A stretch of DNA of 14,865 bases from Betaproteobacteria bacterium. GTDB lineage: Bacteria > Pseudomonadota > Gammaproteobacteria > Burkholderiales > Burkholderiaceae_C. A program made the position numbers and the translations under genes. The number at the start of each line of letters is the position of its first letter. Positions within the stretch are counted from its first letter, which is position 1. This document shows, in pieces, positions 1 to 6,192 of the stretch. The DNA is taken from NCBI GenBank assembly GCA_005882155.1, contig VBCQ01000057.1:1-14865 (forward strand). Direction: 5' to 3'. A model generated the notes under the pieces. That model was not told where the DNA came from, searched no databases, and worked only from the letters and a program-made list of their open reading frames with translations.

Positions 1-285
1 GCCTTCGAGCGACGCCGGGAGACGCTCGGCCGATCGATCGCTGGCCTGCCAGCCGGCAGCACCGAAGCCGAGCAGCGCCGCACCGATCAACGCCAGGGCG
101 AACGCGCGCTGCCAACGCCATGCCAGCGCGAGGCCGAGCACCCCGAGCAGCACGCAGGCGATGTAGGCCGTCGGTGCCATCAGCGCGCGCTCGTTCAATT
201 GCAGCGCGACGCCGGCCAGCCAGCCGAGCGCCAAGCCGGCAAGGCGCCAGCCGGTGTTGGTTCCCCCCATGCGCAGAGTTTGCAT
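1..285 (-). CDS. comEC: ComEC/Rec2-type DNA-uptake channel, N-terminal fragment (3' end outside window)
   Basis: The minus-strand frame is open from an ATG at 285 to the left edge, giving 95 residues. They read as hydrophobic membrane segments (GWRLAGLALGWLAGVALQL, then IACVLLGVLGLALAW, then ALALIGAALLGFGAAGW) with short charged links, and end in SAERLPASLEG. This matches the N-terminal DUF4131 part of ComEC/Rec2, the inner-membrane channel that carries single-stranded DNA into the cytoplasm during natural transformation. The competence domain and the metallo-beta-lactamase-like domain would lie beyond the edge, so the family call rests on the N-terminus only. An in-frame ATG at 270 is an alternative start; neither has a convincing ribosome binding site. 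The gene diverges from the ridA-like gene, leaving only about 46 nt for both promoters. Confidence 0.62.
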   Translation of the reverse strand, partial: MQTLRMGGTNTGWRLAGLALGWLAGVALQLNERALMAPTAYIACVLLGVLGLALAWRWQRAFALALIGAALLGFGAAGWQASDRSAERLPASLEG

Positions 286-331
286 CACGCGCGGTGTAGC
301 ATTTGCGCTCCCTTCGCTGACCCCTCGCATC

Positions 332-787
332 ATGTCTGTCTACGCTCGTCTGAAAGAGCTCGGCATCGAGCTTCCGCCGCTGGCCATTCCCGCCGCCGCC
401 TACGTGCCGTTCGTGCGCACCGGCAACCTCGTTTTCCTGTCGGGCCACATCGCCAAGCGCGAGGGCAAAGCCTGGGTCGGACAGCTCGGCCGCGACACCG
501 ACACCCACACCGGCAAGCGCGCGGCGCGTGCGGTCGCGATCGATTTGCTCGGCACCTTGCATGCCGCGATCGGCGACCTCGACAAGGTCGAGCGCATCGT
601 CAAGCTGATGAGCCTCGTCAACAGCACGCCCGAGTTCACCGAGCAGCACCTCGTCACCAACGGCTGCTCCGAGCTGCTCGGCGAAGTGTTCGCCGAGAAG
701 GGCGCGCATGCGCGCAGCGCGTTCGGTGTCGCGCAGATCCCGATGGGCGCCTGCGTCGAGATCGAAATGATCGTGCAGGTGGCCTGA
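332..787 (+). CDS. RidA family protein (YjgF/YER057c/UK114)
   Basis: The protein has 151 residues from the ATG at 332, starting MSVYARLKELGIELPP; an in-frame ATG at 254 would add a tail unlike the family. RidA proteins are small homotrimers, many of which hydrolyse reactive enamine/imine intermediates released by PLP enzymes. Visible family features are the strand NLVFLSGHIAKREG (32-45), the block LVNSTPEFTEQHLVTNG (95-111), and ARSAFGVAQIPMGACVEIE (127-145). In the last, Arg128 aligns with the conserved Arg of canonical RidA that binds the substrate carboxylate. The long N-terminal LKELGIELPP segment suggests the broader YjgF-like subgroup 1 (cd02199) rather than orthodox RidA, so the substrate is unknown. 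The stop lies 2 nt before the dsbB ATG, so the two are very probably co-transcribed and translationally coupled. Confidence 0.88.
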   Translation: MSVYARLKELGIELPPLAIPAAAYVPFVRTGNLVFLSGHIAKREGKAWVGQLGRDTDTHTGKRAARAVAIDLLGTLHAAIGDLDKVERIVKLMSLVNSTPEFTEQHLVTNGCSELLGEVFAEKGAHARSAFGVAQIPMGACVEIEMIVQVA

Positions 788-789
788 GG

Positions 790-1278
790 ATGGCCGCATT
801 CAACGCGACGCCGCGGTTGACGCTCGCGGCCATGGCGGCACTGTGCCTTGCCGCGGTCGGCGCGGCCCTCGTCTCGCAGCATGTATTCGACATGCGGCCC
901 TGCCCGTGGTGCATCCTGCAGCGCGTCATCTTCGTCGGCATCGCGCTGTTGTGCATCGTCGGCGCACTGCTGCCCAGCGCAGCGCGGGCGCTTGCCGCGC
1001 TTGCAGGCCTTCTCGCCTTGAGCGGCGCGGCGTCGGCGCTGTACCAGCACTTCGTCGCCGCCAAGTCGAGCTCATGCAACTTGACCTTGGCGGACAAGAT
1101 CATCACCGCGCTGAACCTCGAGTCGCTCGCACCGCCGCTGTTCCAAGTCACCGGCACCTGCGCCGACGCCGCAGTCGATTTGCTCGGTGTGCCTTACGAG
1201 TTCTGGGCGTTGGCGCTGTTTGTGGTGTTGGCGATCGTTGCGGCGACTGTGGTGCGCACGCCGCGGCCGCGCGGCTGA
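790..1278 (+). CDS. dsbB: Disulfide bond formation protein DsbB
   Basis: The protein has 162 residues and four hydrophobic segments (about 11-30, 45-62, 66-87 and 138-155). DsbB is the inner-membrane quinone reductase that reoxidises DsbA, passing electrons to ubiquinone or menaquinone. The first redox pair is Cys38/Cys41 in RPCPWCILQR (36-45), including the Arg that follows the CxxC motif. The second periplasmic pair is Cys96 (SSSCNL) and Cys124 (TGTCAD), in the loop between segments 3 and 4. Length and layout fit the compact betaproteobacterial DsbB. The start at 790 follows the ridA-like stop by 2 nt; upstream in-frame starts would run through the ridA-like gene and are rejected. No dsbA is visible nearby. 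Confidence 0.95.
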   Translation: MAAFNATPRLTLAAMAALCLAAVGAALVSQHVFDMRPCPWCILQRVIFVGIALLCIVGALLPSAARALAALAGLLALSGAASALYQHFVAAKSSSCNLTLADKIITALNLESLAPPLFQVTGTCADAAVDLLGVPYEFWALALFVVLAIVAATVVRTPRPRG

Positions 1279-1283
1279 GCAGC

Positions 1284-1304
1284 AGCGCCAAACACTTTGG
1301 CACT
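1284..1304. repeat. Imperfect palindrome after dsbB
   Basis: GCCAAA-CAC-TTTGGC at 1287-1301 is a perfect 6-bp inverted repeat with a 3-nt centre. Pairing extends to 1284-1304 with one mismatch. It lies 6 nt after the dsbB stop and about 65 nt before the next start. There is no T-run, so it is a weak terminator candidate. It could equally be an operator for the downstream gene. Confidence 0.35.
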
Positions 1305-1336
1305 CCGCAGCACTGGCGGGGCGTGTCCGAACGCAC

Positions 1337-1342
1337 TAGAGT
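1337..1342 (+). promoter_or_regulatory. Possible -10 box for the 173-residue repeat protein
   Basis: TAGAGT matches 4 of 6 positions of TATAAT and lies 26 nt before the ATG at 1369, with an AGGAG ribosome binding site at 1358-1362 between them. No good -35 box is visible at 16-18 nt spacing. This is a tentative call that rests mainly on position. Confidence 0.28.
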
Positions 1343-1368
1343 TGATCTCCAAACCTCAGGAGCAACGC

Positions 1369-1890
1369 ATGCTGAACTGGAACGCCCCGTGGCCGGTGAT
1401 GAATGATCGCAGCGACAGCGCCGGGCCGACACCGACCGCGAACGGCCCGTGGGATGTGGCGGCGATATTTGAGCTGCAGACGCGTTGGTGGAACCAGTTT
1501 CTCGACGCGAGTCGCGGCTTCTGGTCGCTGTACGGATGGACGCCGCCGGCTCTTTCGCTGACCGGCGACAGCAGCCCGAGCGCCGAGACGACCGAAACGA
1601 TCGTCGAGAACGTCATTGAGCAGGGCACGCCCGCCGACGCCGAGGCTGTGCTCGAATCGCAGACGCGGCTGTGGAATCATTTCCTCGACGCGAATCGCAG
1701 CCTGTGGGCGATGAGCCCGTGGACGATGCCGACCGCGCAGTGGCTCGCGGCAAACGCGGCCAACTCGCCGATCGAGACAGAGCCGGTGCACAGGGCGGCG
1801 CATCACAGCGCCAAGCGAGCCGTGGCCAAGCGCTCGCGGCCCGCGGCCAAGGCGCACAAGCCCGCGACGAAGCGCCGCGCTTCTGCTTAA
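1369..1890 (+). CDS. Unrecognised Trp-rich tandem-block protein with Lys/Arg/Ala tail (phasin-like at most)
   Basis: The ATG at 1369 follows an AGGAG by 6 nt; the in-frame extension to 1297 lacks such a site. The 173 residues fall into four parts: a polar N-terminus with Trp at 4, 8 and 28; a Trp-rich block at 34-60 (FELQTRWWNQFLDASRGFW and on); a second copy at 95-121 (LESQTRLWNHFLDANRSLW and on); and a basic tail from about 145 rich in Ala, Lys and Arg. No signal peptide or membrane segment is seen, so it is probably cytoplasmic. The acidic-aromatic amphipathic blocks and the histone-H1-like tail recall polyhydroxyalkanoate granule phasins and PhaF-like proteins, but I cannot assign a family. 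Its stop shares four bases with the convergent parC stop. Confidence 0.75.
   Translation: MLNWNAPWPVMNDRSDSAGPTPTANGPWDVAAIFELQTRWWNQFLDASRGFWSLYGWTPPALSLTGDSSPSAETTETIVENVIEQGTPADAEAVLESQTRLWNHFLDANRSLWAMSPWTMPTAQWLAANAANSPIETEPVHRAAHHSAKRAVAKRSRPAAKAHKPATKRRASA
1468..1731 (+). repeat. Duplicated 27-codon block within the 173-residue protein
   Basis: Copy 1 is encoded at 1468-1548 (residues 34-60) and copy 2 at 1651-1731 (residues 95-121). Aligned without gaps, 15 of 27 residues are identical, including the QTR, WN, FLDA and WT-P core. Each copy is probably one amphipathic helix with an aromatic face. The 34-residue spacer is acidic and Ser/Thr-rich. Confidence 0.8.
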
Positions 1891-4214
1891 GTGGCAACGA
1901 CGCGCTGGCCTTTCATCCCGGCGAGCGACTTGCCCTTGCGCGCGCGCTTGCCGACGTAGGCCGCAAGCGCTGAATTCTTCAGCGTCTCTTCCTTCGCCCT
2001 GCCGCCGCGGCCGGTGCCGATCACCAGCAGCGATTGCGAGAACGCAGCAACGCTGACCAGCGCATCGCTCGCATCGACATCGATCAGTGTGAGCCCGCGG
2101 CCACCCTTGCTTTGCAGTTTCAATTCCGCGAGCGGAAACACGAGCAAGCGGCCGGCCAGCGACAGGCACGCGAGCTGGTCCATGCCTTCGGAGACCACGC
2201 TGGGTGGCAAGGGCTTCTCGCCGTCTTCGAGCGTCAGGAAAGTCTTGCCACCACGTTGGCGCGACACCAGGTCGCCGACGCGCGCGAGCAACCCGAAGCC
2301 GCCGGTGCCGGCGAGCACCAGCGTCTGCTCGGCGGCACCGGCGATGTAGTGCGCGGGCTGGGTGCCGCTTTCGAGATCGATCAAGGTCGTGATCGGCTGG
2401 CCGTCGCCGCGGCCGCCGGGCAGCGCGCCGACGTTCACCGAATAGACGCGACCATCGCTCGCGATGACCGCCAGCGTGTCGACGCTGCGGCACGGGAAAC
2501 TGCCGTACATCGCGTCGCCGGCCTTGAACGCGAGGCTCCCCGGCGCGATCTCGTGGCCCTTCAGCGCGCGCACCCAGCCCTTCAAGCTGACAACGACCGT
2601 GACCGGCTCGTCGATGATCCTGACTTCGGCGACGGACTTCTTCTCGGCCTGGATCAAGGTGCGGCGCTCGTCGCCGTATTGCTTGGCGTCGGCCTCGATC
2701 TCCTTGACCACCGTGCGCTTGAGCGACCCGCCACTGTGCAGGATGTCTTCGAGCTTGCCTTGCTCGGTGCGCAGCTCTTTCAGCTCTTGCTCGATCTTGA
2801 TCGCTTCGAGCCGTGCGAGCTGGCGCAAGCGGATTTCGAGAATGTCCTCGGCCTGGCGGTCGCTCAACTTGAAGCGGGCGATGAGGGCGGGCTTGGGCTC
2901 GTCGGCCGCGCGAATGATGCGGATCACCTCGTCGATGTTCAGCAGCACGAGCTGCCGGCCTTCCAGCACGTGGATGCGATCGAGCACCTTGGCAAGGCGG
3001 TGCTGCGTGCGCCGCTGCACCGTCTGCGTCCGGAACGCGATCCACTCGGCGAGCATCTCGCGCAGGCTCTTTTGCGTCGGCCGCCCGTCGCTGCCGATCA
3101 TCGTCAGGTTGATCGGCGACGAGCTCTCGAGGCTCGTGTGCGCGAGCAGCGTCGTGATGAGCTCCTGCTGCTCGATGCGGCTCGTTCTCGGCTCGAACAC
3201 CAGGCGCACCGGCGCGTCCTTGCTCGATTCGTCGCGCACCGCGTCGAGCACGGCGAGCACCGTAGTCTTCAGCTGCAACTGGTCGCTGCTCAAGGCCTTC
3301 TTGCCGACCTTGACCTTCGGGTTCGTCAGCTCCTCGATTTCTTCGAGCACCTTCTGCGTGCTGGTGCCCGGCGGCAATTCATTGACGACCAATTGCCACT
3401 GGCCGCGCGCCAGGTCTTCGATCTTCCAGCGAGCCCGCACCTTCAAGCTGCCGCGGCCGCTCGCGTAGGCGGCGCGAATTTCGTCGGCGCTGCTGATGAT
3501 CTGGCCGCCGCCCGGGTAATCGGGCCCCGGCACCAATGCCGCGATGTCGTCGTCGCCGAGCTTGTCGTTCTTCAGCAAGGCGACCGCGGCCGCCGCCACT
3601 TCGCGCAGGTTGTGGCTCGGCACTTCGGTCGCGAGGCCGACTGCGATGCCGCTCGCGCCGTTGAGCAGCACGAACGGCAGCCGTGCCGGCAGCAGCTTGG
3701 GCTCCTGCGTCGAGCCGTCGTAGTTCGGCACGAAGTCAACGGTGCCCTCGTCGATCTCATCGAGCAGCAGGCGCGAGATCGGCGCGAGGCGCGCTTCGGT
3801 GTAGCGCATCGCCGCCGCGCCATCGCCGTCGCGCGAGCCGAAGTTGCCATGTCCATCGATCAGCGGATAGCGCTGCGAAAAGCCCTGCGCCATTCGCACC
3901 AGCGCGTCGTAGGCCGCCTGGTCGCTGTGCGGATGAAACTTGCCGAGCACATCGCCGACGACGCGCGCGCTCTTCACCGGCTTGGCGCCGACATTGCCGG
4001 CGAAACTCAAGCCCATGCGCTGCATCGCGTACAGGATGCGCCGCTGGACGGGCTTTTGACCGTCGCAGACGTCGGGCAGCGCGCGGCCCTTCACCACGCT
4101 CAGCGCGTATTCGAGGTAGGCCTGCTCGGCGTAGTGGGCGAGCGTGATCGCGTCGCCACTGTCTCCGCCGTCACCACCGTCACCGGCGTCGAAATTCATC
4201 GTCGTCTGATCCAT
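1887..4214 (-). CDS. parC: DNA topoisomerase IV subunit A (ParC)
   Basis: This 775-residue protein is the DNA-cleaving subunit of topoisomerase IV, which decatenates daughter chromosomes with ParE. The winged-helix/tower part includes RALPDVCDGQKPVQRRILYAM (44-64) and the catalytic Tyr138 in AAAMRYTEARL, preceded by Arg137. The C-terminal beta-propeller occupies roughly 540-760. The sequence is closer to ParC than to GyrA, and no GyrA-box (QRRGGKG-type) is seen. The quinolone-determining segment reads GKFHPHSDQAAYD: Ser97, Gln99 and Asp103 take the places of E. coli Gly78, Ser80 and Glu84. A Gly/Asp-rich stretch (residues 10-21) precedes the conserved domain. The ATG at 4214 lies 16 nt after the transglycosylase stop with no clear ribosome binding site, and Met6 is an alternative start. 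It is the last gene of the minus-strand string that begins with parE. Confidence 0.95.
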   Translation of the reverse strand: MDQTTMNFDAGDGGDGGDSGDAITLAHYAEQAYLEYALSVVKGRALPDVCDGQKPVQRRILYAMQRMGLSFAGNVGAKPVKSARVVGDVLGKFHPHSDQAAYDALVRMAQGFSQRYPLIDGHGNFGSRDGDGAAAMRYTEARLAPISRLLLDEIDEGTVDFVPNYDGSTQEPKLLPARLPFVLLNGASGIAVGLATEVPSHNLREVAAAAVALLKNDKLGDDDIAALVPGPDYPGGGQIISSADEIRAAYASGRGSLKVRARWKIEDLARGQWQLVVNELPPGTSTQKVLEEIEELTNPKVKVGKKALSSDQLQLKTTVLAVLDAVRDESSKDAPVRLVFEPRTSRIEQQELITTLLAHTSLESSSPINLTMIGSDGRPTQKSLREMLAEWIAFRTQTVQRRTQHRLAKVLDRIHVLEGRQLVLLNIDEVIRIIRAADEPKPALIARFKLSDRQAEDILEIRLRQLARLEAIKIEQELKELRTEQGKLEDILHSGGSLKRTVVKEIEADAKQYGDERRTLIQAEKKSVAEVRIIDEPVTVVVSLKGWVRALKGHEIAPGSLAFKAGDAMYGSFPCRSVDTLAVIASDGRVYSVNVGALPGGRGDGQPITTLIDLESGTQPAHYIAGAAEQTLVLAGTGGFGLLARVGDLVSRQRGGKTFLTLEDGEKPLPPSVVSEGMDQLACLSLAGRLLVFPLAELKLQSKGGRGLTLIDVDASDALVSVAAFSQSLLVIGTGRGGRAKEETLKNSALAAYVGKRARKGKSLAGMKGQRVVAT

Positions 4215-4230
4215 CGTCGTTCAGTGAGAC

Positions 4231-4938
4231 TCAAGGTGCGCTGCCGGACGCTGCCGTGTGCACCTGCAGTTGATGCGCGCCGCGCGGCAGGTTGTTCTGC
4301 AGCAGCGCCCAATAGAGTTCGAGCACCAGGTGCACATGCGCCTGCGTCTCGGCGATCGGCGGCATGCCGCCGCCGTGCTTGCGCACCGTGCCTTCGCCGG
4401 CGTTCCATGCCGCGAGCGCGACGTCGATGCGGCCAAAGCGGCGCGTCAGGTCGGCGAGCATGCGCGCGCCGGTCAGCACGTTGATGCGCGGGTCGAGCAG
4501 CCGCTCGGCGGCGGGCCGCTTCGCTTCGGCGCGTGTCGCGTAGCGGTCGGCTGTCTCGGGCGTGAGCTGCATCAGCCCGATCGCGCCGCGCGGCGACACG
4601 ACGCGCGGGTTGAAGCCCGACTCGACCGCGATCACCGCCTTCAGCAATTCGATGTCGACGCCATGCAGCCGCGCCGCTTCTCGCAGCACAGGCTGCAGCG
4701 ACTTCACTTCGGGCGCGAACTCGAGCCAGGTGATGAGACCGCGCGCACCATCGGTTTTGCCGGGCACGCGCAACGCGCTCGCCGTGCTCTCGCCCATCAC
4801 CAAGTGATAGCGTGAGTCGACCTGCGTCGATGCGACATGGGCGACGCCGGCGCCGTCGACATAGCCCCACAGCTGTGCACCCGCGGCGATCGGCAACGCA
4901 GCCAACGCGACGGCCAGAGCGCAGACGTGACGCCTCAT
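4231..4938 (-). CDS. Periplasmic lytic transglycosylase, SLT domain
   Basis: The protein has 235 residues. Residues 1-21 form a signal peptide (MRRH, then a hydrophobic run to AAGA, likely cut before QLW). A DUF4124-like stretch (WGYVDGAGVAHVAS, 24-37) precedes the family-1 SLT domain. The presumed catalytic acid is Glu106 in LLKAVIAVESGFNP (98-111), followed by SPRGAIGLMQL (115-125) and a WNAGEGTVRKHGG motif near 178. Such enzymes cleave the MurNAc-GlcNAc bond of peptidoglycan to form 1,6-anhydroMurNAc. Its ATG overlaps the GNAT stop in an ATGA (4935-4938), so it is translationally coupled. I recall a transglycosylase gene between parE and parC in other Burkholderiales, so this one is probably native to the locus. 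Confidence 0.92.
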   Translation of the reverse strand: MRRHVCALAVALAALPIAAGAQLWGYVDGAGVAHVASTQVDSRYHLVMGESTASALRVPGKTDGARGLITWLEFAPEVKSLQPVLREAARLHGVDIELLKAVIAVESGFNPRVVSPRGAIGLMQLTPETADRYATRAEAKRPAAERLLDPRINVLTGARMLADLTRRFGRIDVALAAWNAGEGTVRKHGGGMPPIAETQAHVHLVLELYWALLQNNLPRGAHQLQVHTAASGSAP

Positions 4939-5456
4939 GTCTCGTGCACCTCGGCAAGTGCGCTGTATTCGCTTTCGAGCATCGACATCACGACCAGCGA
5001 GTCGTACCCGTCATCCGTCTTCACGCTGTCGCGCAGCCGCCCTTCCTCGACGAAGCCTTCGCTGCGGTACAGCGCCAGCGCGCGCGTATTGAGCGACTTC
5101 ACGTCGAGCCAGAAGCGGTGCGCCCTGAGGTCGCGAAACGCCATCTGCGTCAGCAGCCGCACGCAAGCGCGGCCGAGCCCTTGACCCTTGAGCTGCAGCA
5201 CGATGCGCTTGAGCTCGACCGAGTGATGCGGGTTGCGGCAACCCTGCAGGATCACGAAGCCGGCCGAAGGATAAGCCGGCCCCGCTTCGACGATGAAGTG
5301 ACGAAAGTCGGGGAAGCGGATCGCGCCCTCATGCTGCGTGCGCTCCCACGGCGTGATGAACGGCGCGTTCGCCTGATCGCGCTCGACCGAGATCACGAAG
5401 TCGAGGTCCGACAGCATCGTCGGGCGCAGGCGAACCCCTCGAGTCAATGCCGTCAT
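4935..5456 (-). CDS. GNAT family N-acetyltransferase (RimJ/RimL-like)
   Basis: The protein has 173 residues with a GNAT fold. The N-terminus VRLRPTMLSDLDFVISVERD (8-27) is typical of the family. Motif A for acetyl-CoA pyrophosphate binding is LQLKGQGLGRACVRLL (87-102). Motif B is WLDVKSLNTRALALY, with Asn123 and Tyr130, followed by RSEGFVEEGRLRD. This resembles RimJ/RimL-type acetyltransferases that modify protein N-termini or small amines; the substrate cannot be read from sequence. It starts 3 nt after the vapC stop and overlaps the transglycosylase start by 4 nt, so it sits fully inside the gene string. Some GNAT proteins are toxins (AtaT, TacT), but those pair with RHH antitoxins, and the neighbouring toxin here already has an antitoxin. 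I therefore favour a housekeeping or passenger enzyme. Confidence 0.87.
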   Translation of the reverse strand: MTALTRGVRLRPTMLSDLDFVISVERDQANAPFITPWERTQHEGAIRFPDFRHFIVEAGPAYPSAGFVILQGCRNPHHSVELKRIVLQLKGQGLGRACVRLLTQMAFRDLRAHRFWLDVKSLNTRALALYRSEGFVEEGRLRDSVKTDDGYDSLVVMSMLESEYSALAEVHET

Positions 5457-5459
5457 CGC

Positions 5460-5903
5460 TCAGCTCGCGGCGAACGGGTTGCGAACGACGACCCTCGAGC
5501 CGGTCAGCGCCGACTTGATCGCGAGGCCGTCGTGCATGTCCTCGCTGTACAGCCGCGCGCAGCCGCCATCCAACGCCGCCGCGACGATCAGCGCGTCGTA
5601 CCACGACAAGTCATAGCGAGGCGCAATCTGCAGTGCCTGCTCATGGACCGCGAACGTCAGCGGTCGAACCGTGCAGCGCTGCCTGATCAGGCCAAGCACG
5701 TCGGTGACCTCATCCCAAGACATCGACAACTTTCGACGCGCCACATTCGCGAACTCGTTGAGCACCTGCACGCCGACCATCGCGCCACGAGCGAGGAGAT
5801 CCTCGGCGCGATCGGCCTTGCCGGCGTCGGTGGACAAGAGATACAGCAGCACGTTGGTATCCAGGAATGGCGGCACCGCACCTGCTTTGCCGGGAGCCGC
5901 CAT
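5460..5903 (-). CDS. vapC: PIN-domain ribonuclease toxin (VapC family)
   Basis: The protein has 147 residues. The PIN domain carries four expected metal-binding acidic residues: Asp15 (PFLDTNVLLY), Glu50 (QVLNEFANV), Asp103 (LSWYDALIVAAAL) and Asp122 (LYSEDMHDGL). VapC toxins are Mg/Mn-dependent RNases that cut tRNA or the rRNA sarcin-ricin loop; the target here cannot be told. The ATG overlaps the antitoxin stop (TGATG at 5901-5905), the usual vapBC arrangement that keeps toxin synthesis tied to antitoxin synthesis. All active-site residues are intact, so the toxin is predicted functional. The unusual feature is its place inside the parE-to-parC gene string; GNAT follows after 3 nt. Confidence 0.93.
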   Translation of the reverse strand: MAAPGKAGAVPPFLDTNVLLYLLSTDAGKADRAEDLLARGAMVGVQVLNEFANVARRKLSMSWDEVTDVLGLIRQRCTVRPLTFAVHEQALQIAPRYDLSWYDALIVAAALDGGCARLYSEDMHDGLAIKSALTGSRVVVRNPFAAS

Positions 5904-6136
5904 CAGCGACGCTCGTTCGCTTCGAGTCGGTCGAATTTGAAATCGGCGGGAAGCCGGCCACGGTAGGCTCGCAGCCGCTTGAGCACAGTCGCGACGCTTG
6001 CCGGACGTTTCACTGCGAACTGCCGCGCACCGGCCACTTCGATCTCGATGTCATCGCCTTCCTTCAGGCCGAGCACTTCCACCACTTGGGCCGGCAAGCG
6101 CACCGCGAGACTATTGCCCCACTTGGATACTTGCAT
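5903..6136 (-). CDS. vapB: AbrB/MazE-fold antitoxin (VapB type)
   Basis: The protein has 77 residues from the ATG at 6136, which has a GAGAG ribosome binding site 8 nt upstream. An in-frame extension to 6196 runs across the operator and is rejected. The N-terminal swapped-hairpin DNA-binding domain is clear: MQVSKWGNSLAVRLPAQVVE (1-20), then LGLKEGDDIEIEV. The C-terminal part (about 48-77: ATVLKRLRAYRGRLPADFKFDR) is the expected toxin-binding tail, with aromatic and basic residues that would sit in the VapC active site. The pair should repress its own promoter through the inverted repeat at 6153-6183, which lies just upstream of the start. Confidence 0.92.
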   Translation of the reverse strand: MQVSKWGNSLAVRLPAQVVEVLGLKEGDDIEIEVAGARQFAVKRPASVATVLKRLRAYRGRLPADFKFDRLEANERR

Positions 6137-6152
6137 CGCTCGTTCTCTCAGG

Positions 6153-6183
6153 CTGGATATACACCGTTGAATTGTATATCCAG
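6153..6183. promoter_or_regulatory. Perfect inverted-repeat operator of the vapBC module
   Basis: CTGGATATAC (6153-6162) and GTATATCCAG (6174-6183) are perfect 10-bp inverted copies separated by 11 nt. The half-site centres are 21 bp apart, two helical turns, as expected for a dimeric AbrB-fold repressor binding two half-sites on one DNA face. The AT-rich core stands out in GC-rich surroundings. It starts 17 nt upstream of the antitoxin ATG and ends 9 nt short of the parE stop codon. Confidence 0.8.
6171..6176 (-). promoter_or_regulatory. Candidate -10 box of the vapBC promoter
   Basis: Read on the minus strand this is TACAAT, a 5 of 6 match to TATAAT. It overlaps the first half-site of the operator, so bound antitoxin would block RNA polymerase. 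A transcript would start near 6164 and give a leader of about 28 nt containing the second half-site and the GAGAG. No good -35 box is visible, so the promoter may be weak or rely on read-through from parE. Confidence 0.5.
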
Positions 6184-6192
6184 ACGCAACCA

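Noticed and set aside
199..789. Long N-terminal extension of dsbB through the ridA-like gene
   Set aside because: The added residues are the out-of-frame reading of the RidA-family gene. DsbB proper starts at 790.
1296..1315. Sigma-54-like TTGGCAC upstream of the 173-residue gene
   Set aside because: The -12 element (TTGC) is missing at the required spacing, and the TGGCA comes from the palindrome.
2034..4484. 816-codon open frame on the plus strand opposite parC
   Set aside because: It lies antisense to a complete, motif-rich ParC. Its protein is Arg/His/Ala/Asp-rich with no domain, as expected for a shadow frame in GC-rich DNA.
4935..5456. GNAT protein as a second toxin of a toxin-antitoxin pair
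   Set aside because: GNAT toxins pair with RHH antitoxins. None is present, and the sequence resembles RimJ/RimL enzymes instead.
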